Below are positions 25,136-34,406 of a stretch of 64,000 nucleotides of DNA, piece after piece. Position 1 is the first letter of the stretch. Every line of letters starts with the position of its first letter. The notes below the pieces were generated by a model. It saw nothing but the letters and a program-made list of their open reading frames with translations. It was not told the origin of the DNA and searched no databases. A program made the translations under genes and the position numbers. The stretch comes from Fuerstiella marisgermanici. GTDB lineage: Bacteria > Planctomycetota > Planctomycetia > Planctomycetales > Planctomycetaceae. The stretch spans positions 3,720,001-3,784,000 of the forward strand of contig NZ_CP017641.1 in the NCBI RefSeq assembly GCF_001983935.1, given 5' to 3'.

Positions 25136-25639
25136 GAGGGAACTCCTGAATGATTTTCGCTAATTGTTCTACTTAGTGCTTCCGGTGAATCTACCGGCTT
25201 GAAGTTTTTCCTTGATCGGAAATGGCATACGACTGCCGCTGCCACACTCTTTGCATATCGCGCGCCAAAACTCCGGAATCCGCCATAGGTAGTGGTTTTG
25301 CAACACTTTACGACCGACCAGTTCGCTCAACGTGGCTTAGCGCGAGTCAAACTGGCAGACGCCACTACCACATTCCAGTGAAATGTGCCGCCACTTTGGC
25401 AATTCTGACGCGGTGCCAAATTGGCACCCTTCGGGGCTGGGTTTGAACACATGAGGCGACTAGGGAGTGGGTTTATGTGAACCTTTCAGAACGGAAGAAT
25501 GGCCTGCTTGAATTCGGAAAACAGCCCATGTACAAGGTCGCCTCGGGCCTGACGTTATTCTTGATAGCAAATTCGCGTCCGAATCCCACCGGTAGTTTTA
25601 CCCTCCCTCCCTTTCATTCTCCACTGGCCGACGAGGTCC
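25136..25639. other. divergent regulatory region, dnaK / prephenate dehydratase gene
   Basis: This stretch of 504 bases lies between divergent starts and must hold the dnaK promoter and that of the plus-strand gene. I found no CIRCE inverted repeat. Symmetric elements are present: a 17-base palindrome at 25412-25428, an inverted TTTGGCA/TGCCAAA pair (25395-25401 and 25414-25420), and GGTAGTGG (25288-25295) inverted at 25362-25369. I see no gene in the region. Confidence 0.55.
25412..25428. promoter_or_regulatory. 17-base palindrome, candidate operator
   Basis: GGTGCCAAATTGGCACC is symmetric about its central A/T position with eight-base arms. A further TTTGGCA half-site lies 17 bases away on one side (25395-25401). 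A dimeric regulator could bind here and control dnaK, the plus-strand gene, or both. The regulator is unknown. The TGGCAC it contains resembles part of a sigma-54 site, but no matching -12 element is present. Confidence 0.4.
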
Positions 25640-25642
25640 ATG

Positions 25643-26821
25643 ATGGCAAAAAAGAAGGCCACCCGGCCCGTCAAGAAAAAGGTCGCTAAGAAGGCGTCGT
25701 CGAAAAAAACGGCTGCAGCCAAGAAATCGCCTGTCGCCAAGCAGGCGTCAGCGAAGAAAACGACCCCGGATCAGCGACTCACTGCGATCGACAAAGAACT
25801 TGTGGATCTGCTGAATCGTCGAGTCGAAGTGTTTCTGGAAAAAGTCGCTCAGGCCGAATCGCCGCGCAAGGCGGTTTTCGACGTGCAGGACGACATTAAG
25901 CTGTGGTCGCTGCTGGAATCGTCCAGCAAAGGACCAATGGATGCTGAGGAGCTGAAGGCCATTTTTCGGCCGCTGCTAAACGCAGGTCGTCAGCGAGTCC
26001 GCAATGACCGAGTGGCCTATTTGGGACCGGCTTACAGTTTCACTCACCTTGCCGCCATCAATCGGTTTGGCGAGTCGGCCGATTTGGTTCCTGTCAGCAC
26101 CATCGCGACCGTGTTTGAAGAAGTGAACCGTGGGCACGTCGATTTCGGTCTGGTGCCGATTGAAAACAGCACCGACGGCCGCATTGTGGACACGCTGGAC
26201 ATGTTCACGCGGTTGCCACTACGCATCTGCGGCGAAGTGCAGTTGCACGTGCACCACAATCTGTTGGCTCGATGCGATCGTAGCGAGATCACAGAAATCT
26301 ACAGTAAGCCTCAGGCGCTGTCACAGTGTCGAGACTGGCTGGCCAAGAATCTGTCGCACGCTCGGCTGATCGAAGTTACCAGTACCTCAACGGCCGCTCA
26401 GCTTGCTCGCGATAAGCCGGGAGCCGCAGCGGTTGCCAGTCAGCAGGCCGCCAGTCAGTACGGCATTCAGATTGTTGCCGATTGCATCGAAGACAACCGC
26501 AACAATATCACGCGGTTCGCCATCATTGGCGATGCGATTGCCGACGCGACGGGTCACGACCGCACGGCCATTTTGCTGCAGATTCCGCACCAGCCTGGTT
26601 CACTGTCGGACGCTTTGCAGATCTTCAAACGCTGTAAAGTGAACCTGACGTGGATTGAATCCTTCCCACTGCGATCGCCGGAAGTCGGCTACCTCTTCTT
26701 CCTTGACTTTGAAGGCCACGTGTCTGACGCGAAGATCAAGAAGACGCTGAAGGAGCTGGAGAAAATGGCGGATCGGCTGGAAATTCTGGGCTCTTACCCA
26801 CGCAGCGAACCACTGAACTAA
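25643..26821 (+). CDS. pheA: prephenate dehydratase (P-protein type) with H1-like basic N-terminal tail
   Basis: The product is 392 residues. The enzyme makes phenylpyruvate from prephenate in phenylalanine synthesis. Residues 1-40 are almost only Lys, Ala, Ser, Thr and Pro, as in histone H1-like tails. Residues about 43-115 look like a chorismate-mutase-type helical domain ([21 protein letters not shown]). The dehydratase domain follows ([17 protein letters not shown] near 124, [15 protein letters not shown] near 175, and NNITRFAII near 290 with the catalytic TRF motif). The ACT domain is C-terminal ([18 protein letters not shown], then [11 protein letters not shown], where most relatives have ESRP). 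An ATG at 25640 is directly before the chosen start. The family call is firm; the tail is unusual and its role is unknown. Confidence 0.92.
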   Translation: MAKKKATRPVKKKVAKKASSKKTAAAKKSPVAKQASAKKTTPDQRLTAIDKELVDLLNRRVEVFLEKVAQAESPRKAVFDVQDDIKLWSLLESSSKGPMDAEELKAIFRPLLNAGRQRVRNDRVAYLGPAYSFTHLAAINRFGESADLVPVSTIATVFEEVNRGHVDFGLVPIENSTDGRIVDTLDMFTRLPLRICGEVQLHVHHNLLARCDRSEITEIYSKPQALSQCRDWLAKNLSHARLIEVTSTSTAAQLARDKPGAAAVASQQAASQYGIQIVADCIEDNRNNITRFAIIGDAIADATGHDRTAILLQIPHQPGSLSDALQIFKRCKVNLTWIESFPLRSPEVGYLFFLDFEGHVSDAKIKKTLKELEKMADRLEILGSYPRSEPLN

Positions 26822-26916
26822 GCTGCCTCGATGGGCCCAACGTCGAACGCTTCAGTCAGCACGGACGAAAGCGTTCATCACCACATTTTCTCTTCTCAAC
26901 GATCAGGTGGCCCCGC

Positions 26917-27957
26917 GTGAAAGCTCTCCTTCTTTCGGAATACAAGAAACTCGAACTGACCGACATTCCGAAACCGGAAATTGCGGCGGACGAAGTGCTG
27001 GTACAGATCCAGGCCTGTGGCATCTGCGGCAGCGATATCCACGGCTGGGACGGCAGCAGCGGTCGACGAGTTCCTCCGTTGGTGATGGGGCATGAGGCGG
27101 CTGGCATCGTGGCGGCCGTCGGCAAGAACGTGCAGGGTTACACCGAAGGCGATCGCATCACCTTCGATTCCATGGTGTGGTGTGGCGACTGTCACTTTTG
27201 TCGCGCTGGCCGCACAAACCTGTGCGACAACCGCACGGTGCTGGGTGTCAGTTGCGGCGACTACCGACGCTATGGCTGCTTCGCCGAGTACGTCAACGTA
27301 CCAGCCCGCATCTGCTGCCACCTTCCGGAATCACTTTCCTTCGAGCACGCGGCATTGATTGAAGCGGTTTCTGTGGCCGTGCATGCGGCCAACCGAACTC
27401 CGGTTTCGCTGGGTGACACAGCCGTCGTGGTCGGCAGCGGGATGATCGGCCTGCTGGTCATTCAGGCGATCAAGCAAAAAGGGTGCAGTCGAGTCATCGC
27501 GACGGATTTGAATTCCAGCCGTCTGGAAGTAGCGAAGAAGCTGGGAGCCGACGTGACGATCAACGTGGGCGAAGAAGACGCAGCGGCTCGCGTAAAGGAA
27601 CTTACCAATGGTCGGGGTGCAGACGTGGCGTTGGAAGTCGTCGGCGCGACGGCGACGATTCAATCTGCCATCGATTGCACTCGCAAAGGCGGCAGCGTCA
27701 CAATCGTCGGCAACCTTGCTCCGACTATCGAATTGCCACTGCAGTCCGTTGTGACTCGCGAACTGAACGTTTTCGGCAGCTGTGCCTCCAGTGGCGAGTA
27801 CCCCGCGTGCGTGGACCTTCTGGCGTCGGGGCAAATCAGGGTCGAAGACATGATCACCGCGCGAGCTCCACTGGAACAGGGGCATGACTGGTTCAACCGG
27901 CTGTACGAAGGCGAAGCGAACGCCATGAAGGTCCTGCTTTGCCCGACGATGACTTAG
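26917..27957 (+). CDS. zinc-dependent alcohol dehydrogenase (MDR family)
   Basis: The product is 346 residues, beginning at a GTG with AGGTGG about seven bases before it. Catalytic zinc ligands are Cys37 (ACGICGSD) and His59-Glu60 (MGHEAAGIVAAVG). The structural zinc loop has Cys89, Cys92, Cys95 and Cys103 (WCGDCHFCRAGRTNLC). The nucleotide fold has VVVGSGMIGLLVIQAIK near 162, then ATDLNSSRLEVAKKLGAD, whose Asp favours NAD over NADP. The pattern is closest to sorbitol, galactitol-1-phosphate or threonine dehydrogenases. A polyol or sugar-alcohol substrate is likely but cannot be fixed. It is cytoplasmic, and begins 95 bases after the prephenate dehydratase stop on the same strand. Confidence 0.93.
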   Translation: MKALLLSEYKKLELTDIPKPEIAADEVLVQIQACGICGSDIHGWDGSSGRRVPPLVMGHEAAGIVAAVGKNVQGYTEGDRITFDSMVWCGDCHFCRAGRTNLCDNRTVLGVSCGDYRRYGCFAEYVNVPARICCHLPESLSFEHAALIEAVSVAVHAANRTPVSLGDTAVVVGSGMIGLLVIQAIKQKGCSRVIATDLNSSRLEVAKKLGADVTINVGEEDAAARVKELTNGRGADVALEVVGATATIQSAIDCTRKGGSVTIVGNLAPTIELPLQSVVTRELNVFGSCASSGEYPACVDLLASGQIRVEDMITARAPLEQGHDWFNRLYEGEANAMKVLLCPTMT

Positions 27958-28128
27958 TGTTTTTGTTGCTCGCCCCTCTGAGTTGAGCACCGTCCGCTCC
28001 GCACACCGCAAACCCCACAACTGATCTACAAATGGTGACAAAGCTGTGCCAGCATGCCGTGTCGAATCTTCTCGACTCGAAGGGCCGAGCCACGATCGCA
28101 GGCCAGATAATCATAGAAAGTGGTAAGT

Positions 28129-28296
28129 ATGAACGGCGAAGACGTTGCGGAGTTCGAAGCGGCCTGTGAGCGAGCGTTGCGGCCCTTCATCGAAGAGCAT
28201 ATCGATGACCTGCCGGAACATGTTGTTCACCTGATGGCCAAAGCTGCCGTTGCCGTATTGGAAGCGGCTCTGGCTGAAGACGAAGAACAGGAATAA
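28129..28296 (+). CDS. small acidic protein, head of addBA cluster
   Basis: The frame encodes 55 residues: MNGEDVAEFEAACERALRPF, then a helical EEHIDDLPEHVVHLMAKAAV and an acidic end AEDEEQE. It is Glu/Asp/Ala-rich, with a predicted single long helix or helical hairpin and no signal peptide. No family is recognised. The stop is six bases before the addB ATG, so the two are very likely cotranscribed. No strong ribosome site is seen before the ATG at 28129, and that is the main weakness. Reasons to call it: codon use like its neighbours, a sensible amphipathic protein, and tight spacing to addB. Confidence 0.6.
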   Translation: MNGEDVAEFEAACERALRPFIEEHIDDLPEHVVHLMAKAAVAVLEAALAEDEEQE

Positions 28297-28302
28297 TGAC
28301 AC

Positions 28303-31161
28303 ATGGCTGTCACACGGAGGTTTCTGGATTGGCGTCAGCCCGCGTTGCCAGCAGCAGCTGAGTACCTGATTTCAACGTATGCGATGCTCGAAACCGTCGA
28401 CCTGTCCGGCGTGGTTGTCGTTGTGCCGGGGCGTCGCGCGGGAAGGCGTTTGCTGGAACTGTTGGTCGAATCGGCCGATCGAAAAATGCTAAGGCTGACT
28501 CCGCCCACCATCGAAACGGCCGGATGTCTGCCTGAGTTGCTGTACGAACCGAAGCTAAAATTCGCCAGCGACCTGATCAACAAGTTCGCGTGGACCGCTG
28601 CGTTAAGAGAACTAAACGACGCATCGATCCGCAGCATTATTCCGGATCCGCCGAAAAGCCACGACATCAGCCGCTGGCTTTCGTTTGGCGAATTGCTGTG
28701 GAAGCAACATCGCGAACTGGCGGCTGAGGGATTCGACTTCCAGGACGTGGCAACGCGAGGCCCCGAAGTCGACGCTTTTGATGAAGCCGAACGCTGGGAG
28801 GTTCTGCGAACTGTTCAGGAAGCCTGTCTGCAGAAACTGGACGCCGTGGAATTGTGGGATCTGCAGTCGGCGCGGCTGTTTGCCATCAAGCATCAGGAAT
28901 GTCGCACCGACAAGGACATCGTGCTGGTCGGCACATCCGATCTGAACACGGCGACGTGCGAAATGCTGGAACAGGTTTCCGATCGCGTCACGGCGCTCGT
29001 TCACGCTCCACCGAAGCTGGCGAAGCGATTTGATGACTATGGCTGCATCGTCCCGGATGCGTGGAGCAACGTGACGATCGATCTGGACTCCGAAAAGATC
29101 GCCGTTGCGGAAGGTCCGGTGGACCAGGCGGAAGCCGTCGTGGCGACGCTGGCTGGTTACCAGGGCCGATACCGCATGGACGAAGTTACCATCGGGATGA
29201 CCGATGAGCGGCTCGTTCCCGAAATCAATCGGCACCTTGCAGCCGAAGGCGTTGCGTCACGGTGGGTGGTCGGGCAACAGCTAAACGAATCGCGTCCGTA
29301 TCGCCTATTGGCGGCCGTCGCTGAGTTCCTCGAAACAAAAAGCTTCGATTCCTTCGCGTCACTAATCCGTCACTCCGACCTCGACGCGTGGCTGTTTCGT
29401 CAGCCGGTGGAAGTTGTTGAAGATGAAATTCCAGCCGACGCATTCGAGCCTGACAGCGACATCGCGATGCCGGCAACCGTTCACCAATCGACGGAATGGC
29501 TAAGGCAGCTGGACGACTACTTCAACCGGCATCTGCCTTCTGTACCTGGCGACTGGATTTTCACAGAAGCAAAGCGGGCCGAGGTCAACCGCATTCAGCA
29601 CGTCCATCAATGTATCAGTTCGCTGTTGGAAACGTTGTCAGAAAAGAAACGACCGTTAAGCGAATGGGTGCAGCCTTTGAACAGCTTGTTATTGACGGTT
29701 TACGGCGACGTCGAATTCGATCTCGAAGCAACTGACGATTCGTGCACACTGGCGGCGTGCACAAAAATTCATGATCTGCTGCTGACTCATTCCGACATAC
29801 CGCCCAGTCTGATTCCGACGGTGGAGTCCGCTCAGGCCATTCGGCTGCTGTTAAAAGAACTCACCAACGAATCCGTGCCGCCGCCGCCCAACGATGAGGC
29901 CGTGGAACTGCTGGGCTGGCTGGAATTGCCGCTCGATGATTCGCCCGCGTTGGTCGTCACGATGTTTAACGAAGGCTACGTACCCAGTTCGCTGAACTCC
30001 GATGCCTTTTTGCCCAACGAACTGCGTCGGCACCTGGGACTGCTCGACAACCGCCGCCGATACGCTCGCGATGCGTATGCGATGAGCGTCCTGGCCGCAT
30101 CGAGATCGGACCTGCAGCTGATCGTCGGTCGGCGGGATATGCGAGGTGACCCACTGCGACCGAGCCGTCTGCTGTTTGCCGCACAACCAACGGAGATCGC
30201 TCAGCGGATTCTGACGTGCTTCGGAGACGTCGATGCGGCGGAGGCTATGCAACCAACCAGTTCGGCGGAGAGCAACGATGGGAATGGCTTCACTGTTCCG
30301 CGTCCGGTTCCGCTGCAAAGCCCGATCGAACGGATCGGCGTGACATCGTTTCGGACCTACCTTGCCTGCCCGTATCGCTTCTACCTGCGGCACGCTTTGT
30401 ACCTGAAAGACGTCGACGATTCAGCCAGCGAACTCGACGCACTGATGTTTGGCAACCTGATGCACGAAGTGTTAAATCGCTTTGGGCATAGCCGCGCGGC
30501 CGCGTCGCTGGACGTCAACGATATTCGCAGTGAATTGAACGCCCAACTGTTGGCCACCGTGAACGACATGTTCGGCAAAGAACGTGTGGCCGCCGTCGAC
30601 GTGCAGGTCATGCAGATTCAGGCGAGGCTGTCTGCATTTGCCGAATGGCAGGCCAACTGGGCGGCGGAAGGTTGGCGAATTCAGTACAGCGAAGCGTCGT
30701 TTCGAGACAAAGGTGTGAAGCTGGAACTCGACGATGGCCGGACCGTGGAACTCGATGGCCGCATTGACCGTATCGACCGACTTGGCAGTTCCAATCAGTA
30801 CGTGATCTTCGATTATAAAAGCAGCGAGAACGTACGGCCGCCGCGAGCCGCTCATCAAAAGAAGGATGAATGGGTGGATTTGCAGTTGCCGCTGTATCGA
30901 CACCTGGTGAAGGGGCTTGGCCTGAAAGGTGACATCAAGCTGGGCTACATCGTGCTACCGAAGGACACCAAGGAGGTCAAAAGTTTGATGGCAGATTGGA
31001 CAGACGAAGAACTGAAAGACGCCGACGCCAAAGCCATCGAAGTTGCAACTAAAATTTTGGACGAACAGTTCTGGCCGCCAGCCGATGTGAACCCGATGTT
31101 CTTTCAGGAATTCGCCGCCATCTGCCAGGACAACGTTTTCGATCGTGAGGTCATCGCATGA
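28303..31161 (+). CDS. addB: AddB-like subunit of helicase-nuclease AddAB
   Basis: The product is 952 residues. The N-terminal helicase-like part is inactive: at about residue 39 VVVVPGRRAGRRLLELL sits where Walker A would be, without GxGKT. The C-terminal nuclease domain is of the PD-(D/E)XK (Cas4-like) type: YLACPYRFYLRHAL near 686, MFGNLMHEVLNRF near 714, DGRIDRID near 820 and IFDYKSS near 835. Cys689 matches the first iron-sulfur Cys of AddB, but only one Cys (ICQDN) is seen near the C-terminus, so the cluster may be missing. AddAB processes double-strand breaks and produces 3' ends for RecA. It overlaps addA by four bases (ATGA), which indicates coupled production of the two subunits. 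Confidence 0.85.
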   Translation: MAVTRRFLDWRQPALPAAAEYLISTYAMLETVDLSGVVVVVPGRRAGRRLLELLVESADRKMLRLTPPTIETAGCLPELLYEPKLKFASDLINKFAWTAALRELNDASIRSIIPDPPKSHDISRWLSFGELLWKQHRELAAEGFDFQDVATRGPEVDAFDEAERWEVLRTVQEACLQKLDAVELWDLQSARLFAIKHQECRTDKDIVLVGTSDLNTATCEMLEQVSDRVTALVHAPPKLAKRFDDYGCIVPDAWSNVTIDLDSEKIAVAEGPVDQAEAVVATLAGYQGRYRMDEVTIGMTDERLVPEINRHLAAEGVASRWVVGQQLNESRPYRLLAAVAEFLETKSFDSFASLIRHSDLDAWLFRQPVEVVEDEIPADAFEPDSDIAMPATVHQSTEWLRQLDDYFNRHLPSVPGDWIFTEAKRAEVNRIQHVHQCISSLLETLSEKKRPLSEWVQPLNSLLLTVYGDVEFDLEATDDSCTLAACTKIHDLLLTHSDIPPSLIPTVESAQAIRLLLKELTNESVPPPPNDEAVELLGWLELPLDDSPALVVTMFNEGYVPSSLNSDAFLPNELRRHLGLLDNRRRYARDAYAMSVLAASRSDLQLIVGRRDMRGDPLRPSRLLFAAQPTEIAQRILTCFGDVDAAEAMQPTSSAESNDGNGFTVPRPVPLQSPIERIGVTSFRTYLACPYRFYLRHALYLKDVDDSASELDALMFGNLMHEVLNRFGHSRAAASLDVNDIRSELNAQLLATVNDMFGKERVAAVDVQVMQIQARLSAFAEWQANWAAEGWRIQYSEASFRDKGVKLELDDGRTVELDGRIDRIDRLGSSNQYVIFDYKSSENVRPPRAAHQKKDEWVDLQLPLYRHLVKGLGLKGDIKLGYIVLPKDTKEVKSLMADWTDEELKDADAKAIEVATKILDEQFWPPADVNPMFFQEFAAICQDNVFDREVIA

Positions 31162-34100
31162 CCGACGCTGCTGTTGCTGACACGAACTCTCGCGGCAAAA
31201 AACGCACACCGCGCAACGTTGTGATTCGAGCGTCTGCCGGAACGGGCAAGACGTTTCAGCTTAGCAACCGGTACCTTGGCCAGTTGCTAAGCGGTTCTGC
31301 GCCGGACGAAATTCTGGCGACCACTTTTACCCGGAAGGCCGCTGGCGAGATCCTCGAGCGCAACATGGTGCGGCTGGCTGAAGCCGCGTTGAACGCCGAA
31401 AAATGCGCTGAGCTGGCCGGCTTTCTGGAAGACCCCGCGCTAACCTGCGAACAATGCCTGAAGCTGGTGCAGAACCTCACACGCGGTTTGCATCGAGTTC
31501 GCATATGCACGCTGGACAGCTTCTTTTCGCAAATCGCGTCCAGCTTCGGTTTCGAAATGGGGCTGCCTCCGGACTGGACAATCGTCGACGAAATTGACGA
31601 CGTCCGTCTGAAGAATAAAGCTGTCGAAGCAGTCCTGCGGAACGAATCAACGAAGACCGCCGTGCAGCTGATGCACCTTCTGACCAAGGGCGAAACCGGC
31701 CGCTCGGTCAGCGAACTCATTCGGCAAACCGTGAGTGCTCTGTATCCGATTTTTCAGGAAACCGATGCGGCGGCATGGACGTCGTTCCCGAAGCCAAAGA
31801 AGTTGGCAGCAAAGGATCTGGACGCTGCGATTGAGAACCTGCGGACGGCTGCAATTCCAAAACACAAGAGCATTGAGAAGGCTCGGGACTCCGACTACCA
31901 GATGGCGTTGGACAACAACTGGGAAGGTTTCGTCAGCAGTGGCATGGCAAAGAAAGTTGCTGCCGGCGAAACAACGTTTTACAAAAAGGAACTGGATGAA
32001 GGCACGGTTCTGATTTACCAGCGGCTGCTGATTCACGCGAAAGCCGTACTGGTCGACATGGTCGCTCAGCAGACGGAAGCCACATACCAGTTGCTGTGCC
32101 GTTTTGATTTCCGCTACAGCCAGCTCAAAGATGACGCCCGCGTCCTGCAGTTTGACGACGTGACTCGACTGCTGGCCGATGTCGCCGCCAACAATAACGT
32201 GGGGCGGTTGTCGTTTCGCATGGACGGCAACATTTCGCACATTCTGCTGGATGAGTTTCAGGACACCTCACTGGCACAGTGGCAGGTCATCCGTCCCTTC
32301 GCTCAGCAGGTGACTGGTCGGAAAAAAGGCAAATCGTTTTTCTGCGTCGGCGACGTCAAACAGGCGATCTATGGCTGGCGTGGCGGCATCGCTGAAATCT
32401 TTGACGCGATTGAAGACGAACTGTCCGGCCTTCAGCGAGAAGCTCTGAACAAAAGTTACCGTTCTTCACCGACCGTCGTCGAAACGACCAATCACATTTT
32501 CAATGGACTCAGAAACCGCACCGATCCGGACGACGATGGCAGCAGCGTGCGGCAGTGGTGCCAGAAGTTTCAGGATCATTCCACCGCGCGCGACGAACTG
32601 GCGGGCTATGCGTGTTTAGAAACGTCGCGGTTGGCCGACGAAGACGAAACTCCCGCCGACATTACGATTGCGCACGCAGCGGCTCGAGTTGCGGAACTGA
32701 CGCGAAAGGCTCCGGGCATGAGCGTCGGCGTGCTGACTCGGTCGAATCGCGTCGTTGGCAAAGTGATTTTCGAACTTCGCAAACTGGGCATCACCGCCAG
32801 CGAAGAAGGAGGCAACCCGCTGACCGACAGCGCGGCGGTGCAGATCATTATGTCTCTGCTGAAGCTGGCCGATCATCCCGGCAACTCAGTCGCCAGATTT
32901 CACGTTGCCACATCGCCGCTGGGCAAGGCTCTACAGTTCACACCGACCGATGGCTCGTACCGCGCCGAACAGCTCGCGAGAAGCGTGCGGCGACGATTGC
33001 AATCGGAAGGCTATGGCCCAGTGCTGCAGGAATGGGCCGGCATTCTCACTCACCATTCTGGCCCACGCGGGAAGCGGCGGCTGTCGCAATTGGTAGAACT
33101 CGGCTACGTCTGGCAGACTCATGCCACACTACGGACAGTCGACTTCCTCAACTTTCTGGATCTGCGAAAAGTCCCCGACCCGACGTCCGACAACGTGCGA
33201 GTGATGACCGTGCATCAGTCGAAGGGCCTTGAATTTGACATCGTGGTATTGCCTGACCTCGACACAAAGCTGGTCGGGCAGCCCAGCCAGTTTGTGGCGA
33301 ACAAGCCGTCGCCAACCGAAAGAATTGATCGCGTGTGTCGCTATCGGAATTCGGATATTCGCGAACTGCTGCCCGCCGATTTCCAAAAGATGTTCGACGA
33401 CGCTCGCCGAACGGAAATCTCCGAAGCTTTATGCGTGCTGTACGTGGCCGTTACGCGGGCCGTCCACGCGTTGCACATGGTGATTGCACCGTCACGGAAG
33501 AGTGAGAAGAAAGTCCCCAAGACGATCTCCGGTCTGTTGCGATCCGCGTTAACAAATGGGGCTCCGGCAGAACCAGAACAACAACTGTACGAACACGGAC
33601 AGCCGGATTGGTGTGCCGGCCACTCAGACGCGGCTCGAACCAGCAGCGATACGGACGCGACAGCTGTCGCTTCGGCCGTGCCACCGGCGCCGGTTACGAC
33701 TTCCGGAATTCGGTTCGCCACCATGCCTCGCGGGCGCGAACGCGGACTGCAACGTACGGCTCCGTCAAAGCATGCCGCTCATCGAAAGGTACGGCTGTCA
33801 AGCGTCATCCGCCATGACAATCTGCCAGCCATGGATCGCGGCACCGTCATTCATGCGTTTTTTGAGATGATCGAATGGCTGGATTCAGCGGCCGCTCCAT
33901 CAGAAGCAGCGTTGCTGGCGAAGGCCGAAGAACTAACGACCGGCGGCCTCGACCCGCAAAGGATGGTGGACGACTTTCAGGAGATGCTGCGACAGCCGGA
34001 CATTGTTCGTGGCCTGACCAGCACCTCCTACCGCCCGCCGCGAGACCTTCCGCTATCGGCCGACGTGCAGCAGGCGCTGGCCGCCGTGAAGCCGGAACAG

Positions 34101-34406
34101 ATTCGGCTGGAAGTGCACAACGAGCACCCGTTTGCAGTCCGAGATGACGGCCAGATTGTTTCCGGATTTGTGGATCGCCTCGTGTTGATCTATCTTGATA
34201 ACCAGCTTGCCGCGTGCGACGTCGTAGACTTCAAAACCGATACGTTGGATATCACGAACCCGTCTGCCGTGGCGGAAAAAGTCGAATACTACCGCAGTCA
34301 GCTGGATTCTTATCGCCGAGTCGTCTCACAGCTGTACCGCCTTCCGGTCAATCGCATTTCGACGCGACTGTTCATGGTGGGTGCAGGAACGATCGAAAAT
34401 GTCTGA
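31158..34406 (+). CDS. addA: AddA-like UvrD-family helicase-nuclease subunit
   Basis: The product is 1082 residues. Superfamily 1 helicase motifs in order are Walker A RASAGTGKTFQLSNRY (Lys31), a Q-motif-like TTFTRKAAGEI, motif II LLDEFQDTS (about 364), motif III GDVKQAIYGWRGG (about 397), motif V TVHQSKGLEFDIVVLP (about 684), and motif VI LYVAVTRA (about 760). A C-terminal PD-(D/E)XK nuclease domain is present: DRGTVIHAFFEMIEW near 895, VSGFVDRL near 1000 and VVDFKTD near 1022. It is the motor and one nuclease of AddAB, acting on double-strand DNA ends. It begins inside the addB stop and its own end overlaps the next gene. The length is a little shorter than Bacillus AddA (about 1230). Confidence 0.93.
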   Translation: MTDAAVADTNSRGKKRTPRNVVIRASAGTGKTFQLSNRYLGQLLSGSAPDEILATTFTRKAAGEILERNMVRLAEAALNAEKCAELAGFLEDPALTCEQCLKLVQNLTRGLHRVRICTLDSFFSQIASSFGFEMGLPPDWTIVDEIDDVRLKNKAVEAVLRNESTKTAVQLMHLLTKGETGRSVSELIRQTVSALYPIFQETDAAAWTSFPKPKKLAAKDLDAAIENLRTAAIPKHKSIEKARDSDYQMALDNNWEGFVSSGMAKKVAAGETTFYKKELDEGTVLIYQRLLIHAKAVLVDMVAQQTEATYQLLCRFDFRYSQLKDDARVLQFDDVTRLLADVAANNNVGRLSFRMDGNISHILLDEFQDTSLAQWQVIRPFAQQVTGRKKGKSFFCVGDVKQAIYGWRGGIAEIFDAIEDELSGLQREALNKSYRSSPTVVETTNHIFNGLRNRTDPDDDGSSVRQWCQKFQDHSTARDELAGYACLETSRLADEDETPADITIAHAAARVAELTRKAPGMSVGVLTRSNRVVGKVIFELRKLGITASEEGGNPLTDSAAVQIIMSLLKLADHPGNSVARFHVATSPLGKALQFTPTDGSYRAEQLARSVRRRLQSEGYGPVLQEWAGILTHHSGPRGKRRLSQLVELGYVWQTHATLRTVDFLNFLDLRKVPDPTSDNVRVMTVHQSKGLEFDIVVLPDLDTKLVGQPSQFVANKPSPTERIDRVCRYRNSDIRELLPADFQKMFDDARRTEISEALCVLYVAVTRAVHALHMVIAPSRKSEKKVPKTISGLLRSALTNGAPAEPEQQLYEHGQPDWCAGHSDAARTSSDTDATAVASAVPPAPVTTSGIRFATMPRGRERGLQRTAPSKHAAHRKVRLSSVIRHDNLPAMDRGTVIHAFFEMIEWLDSAAAPSEAALLAKAEELTTGGLDPQRMVDDFQEMLRQPDIVRGLTSTSYRPPRDLPLSADVQQALAAVKPEQIRLEVHNEHPFAVRDDGQIVSGFVDRLVLIYLDNQLAACDVVDFKTDTLDITNPSAVAEKVEYYRSQLDSYRRVVSQLYRLPVNRISTRLFMVGAGTIENV

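Noticed and set aside
25421-25440. Sigma-54 promoter at TTGGCACC
   Set aside because: The TGGCAC element is part of a palindrome and no TTGCA-type element lies at the correct spacing on either strand.
25136-25639. CIRCE (HrcA operator) upstream of dnaK
   Set aside because: Searching by eye for TTAGCACTC with an inverted copy found only short partial matches.
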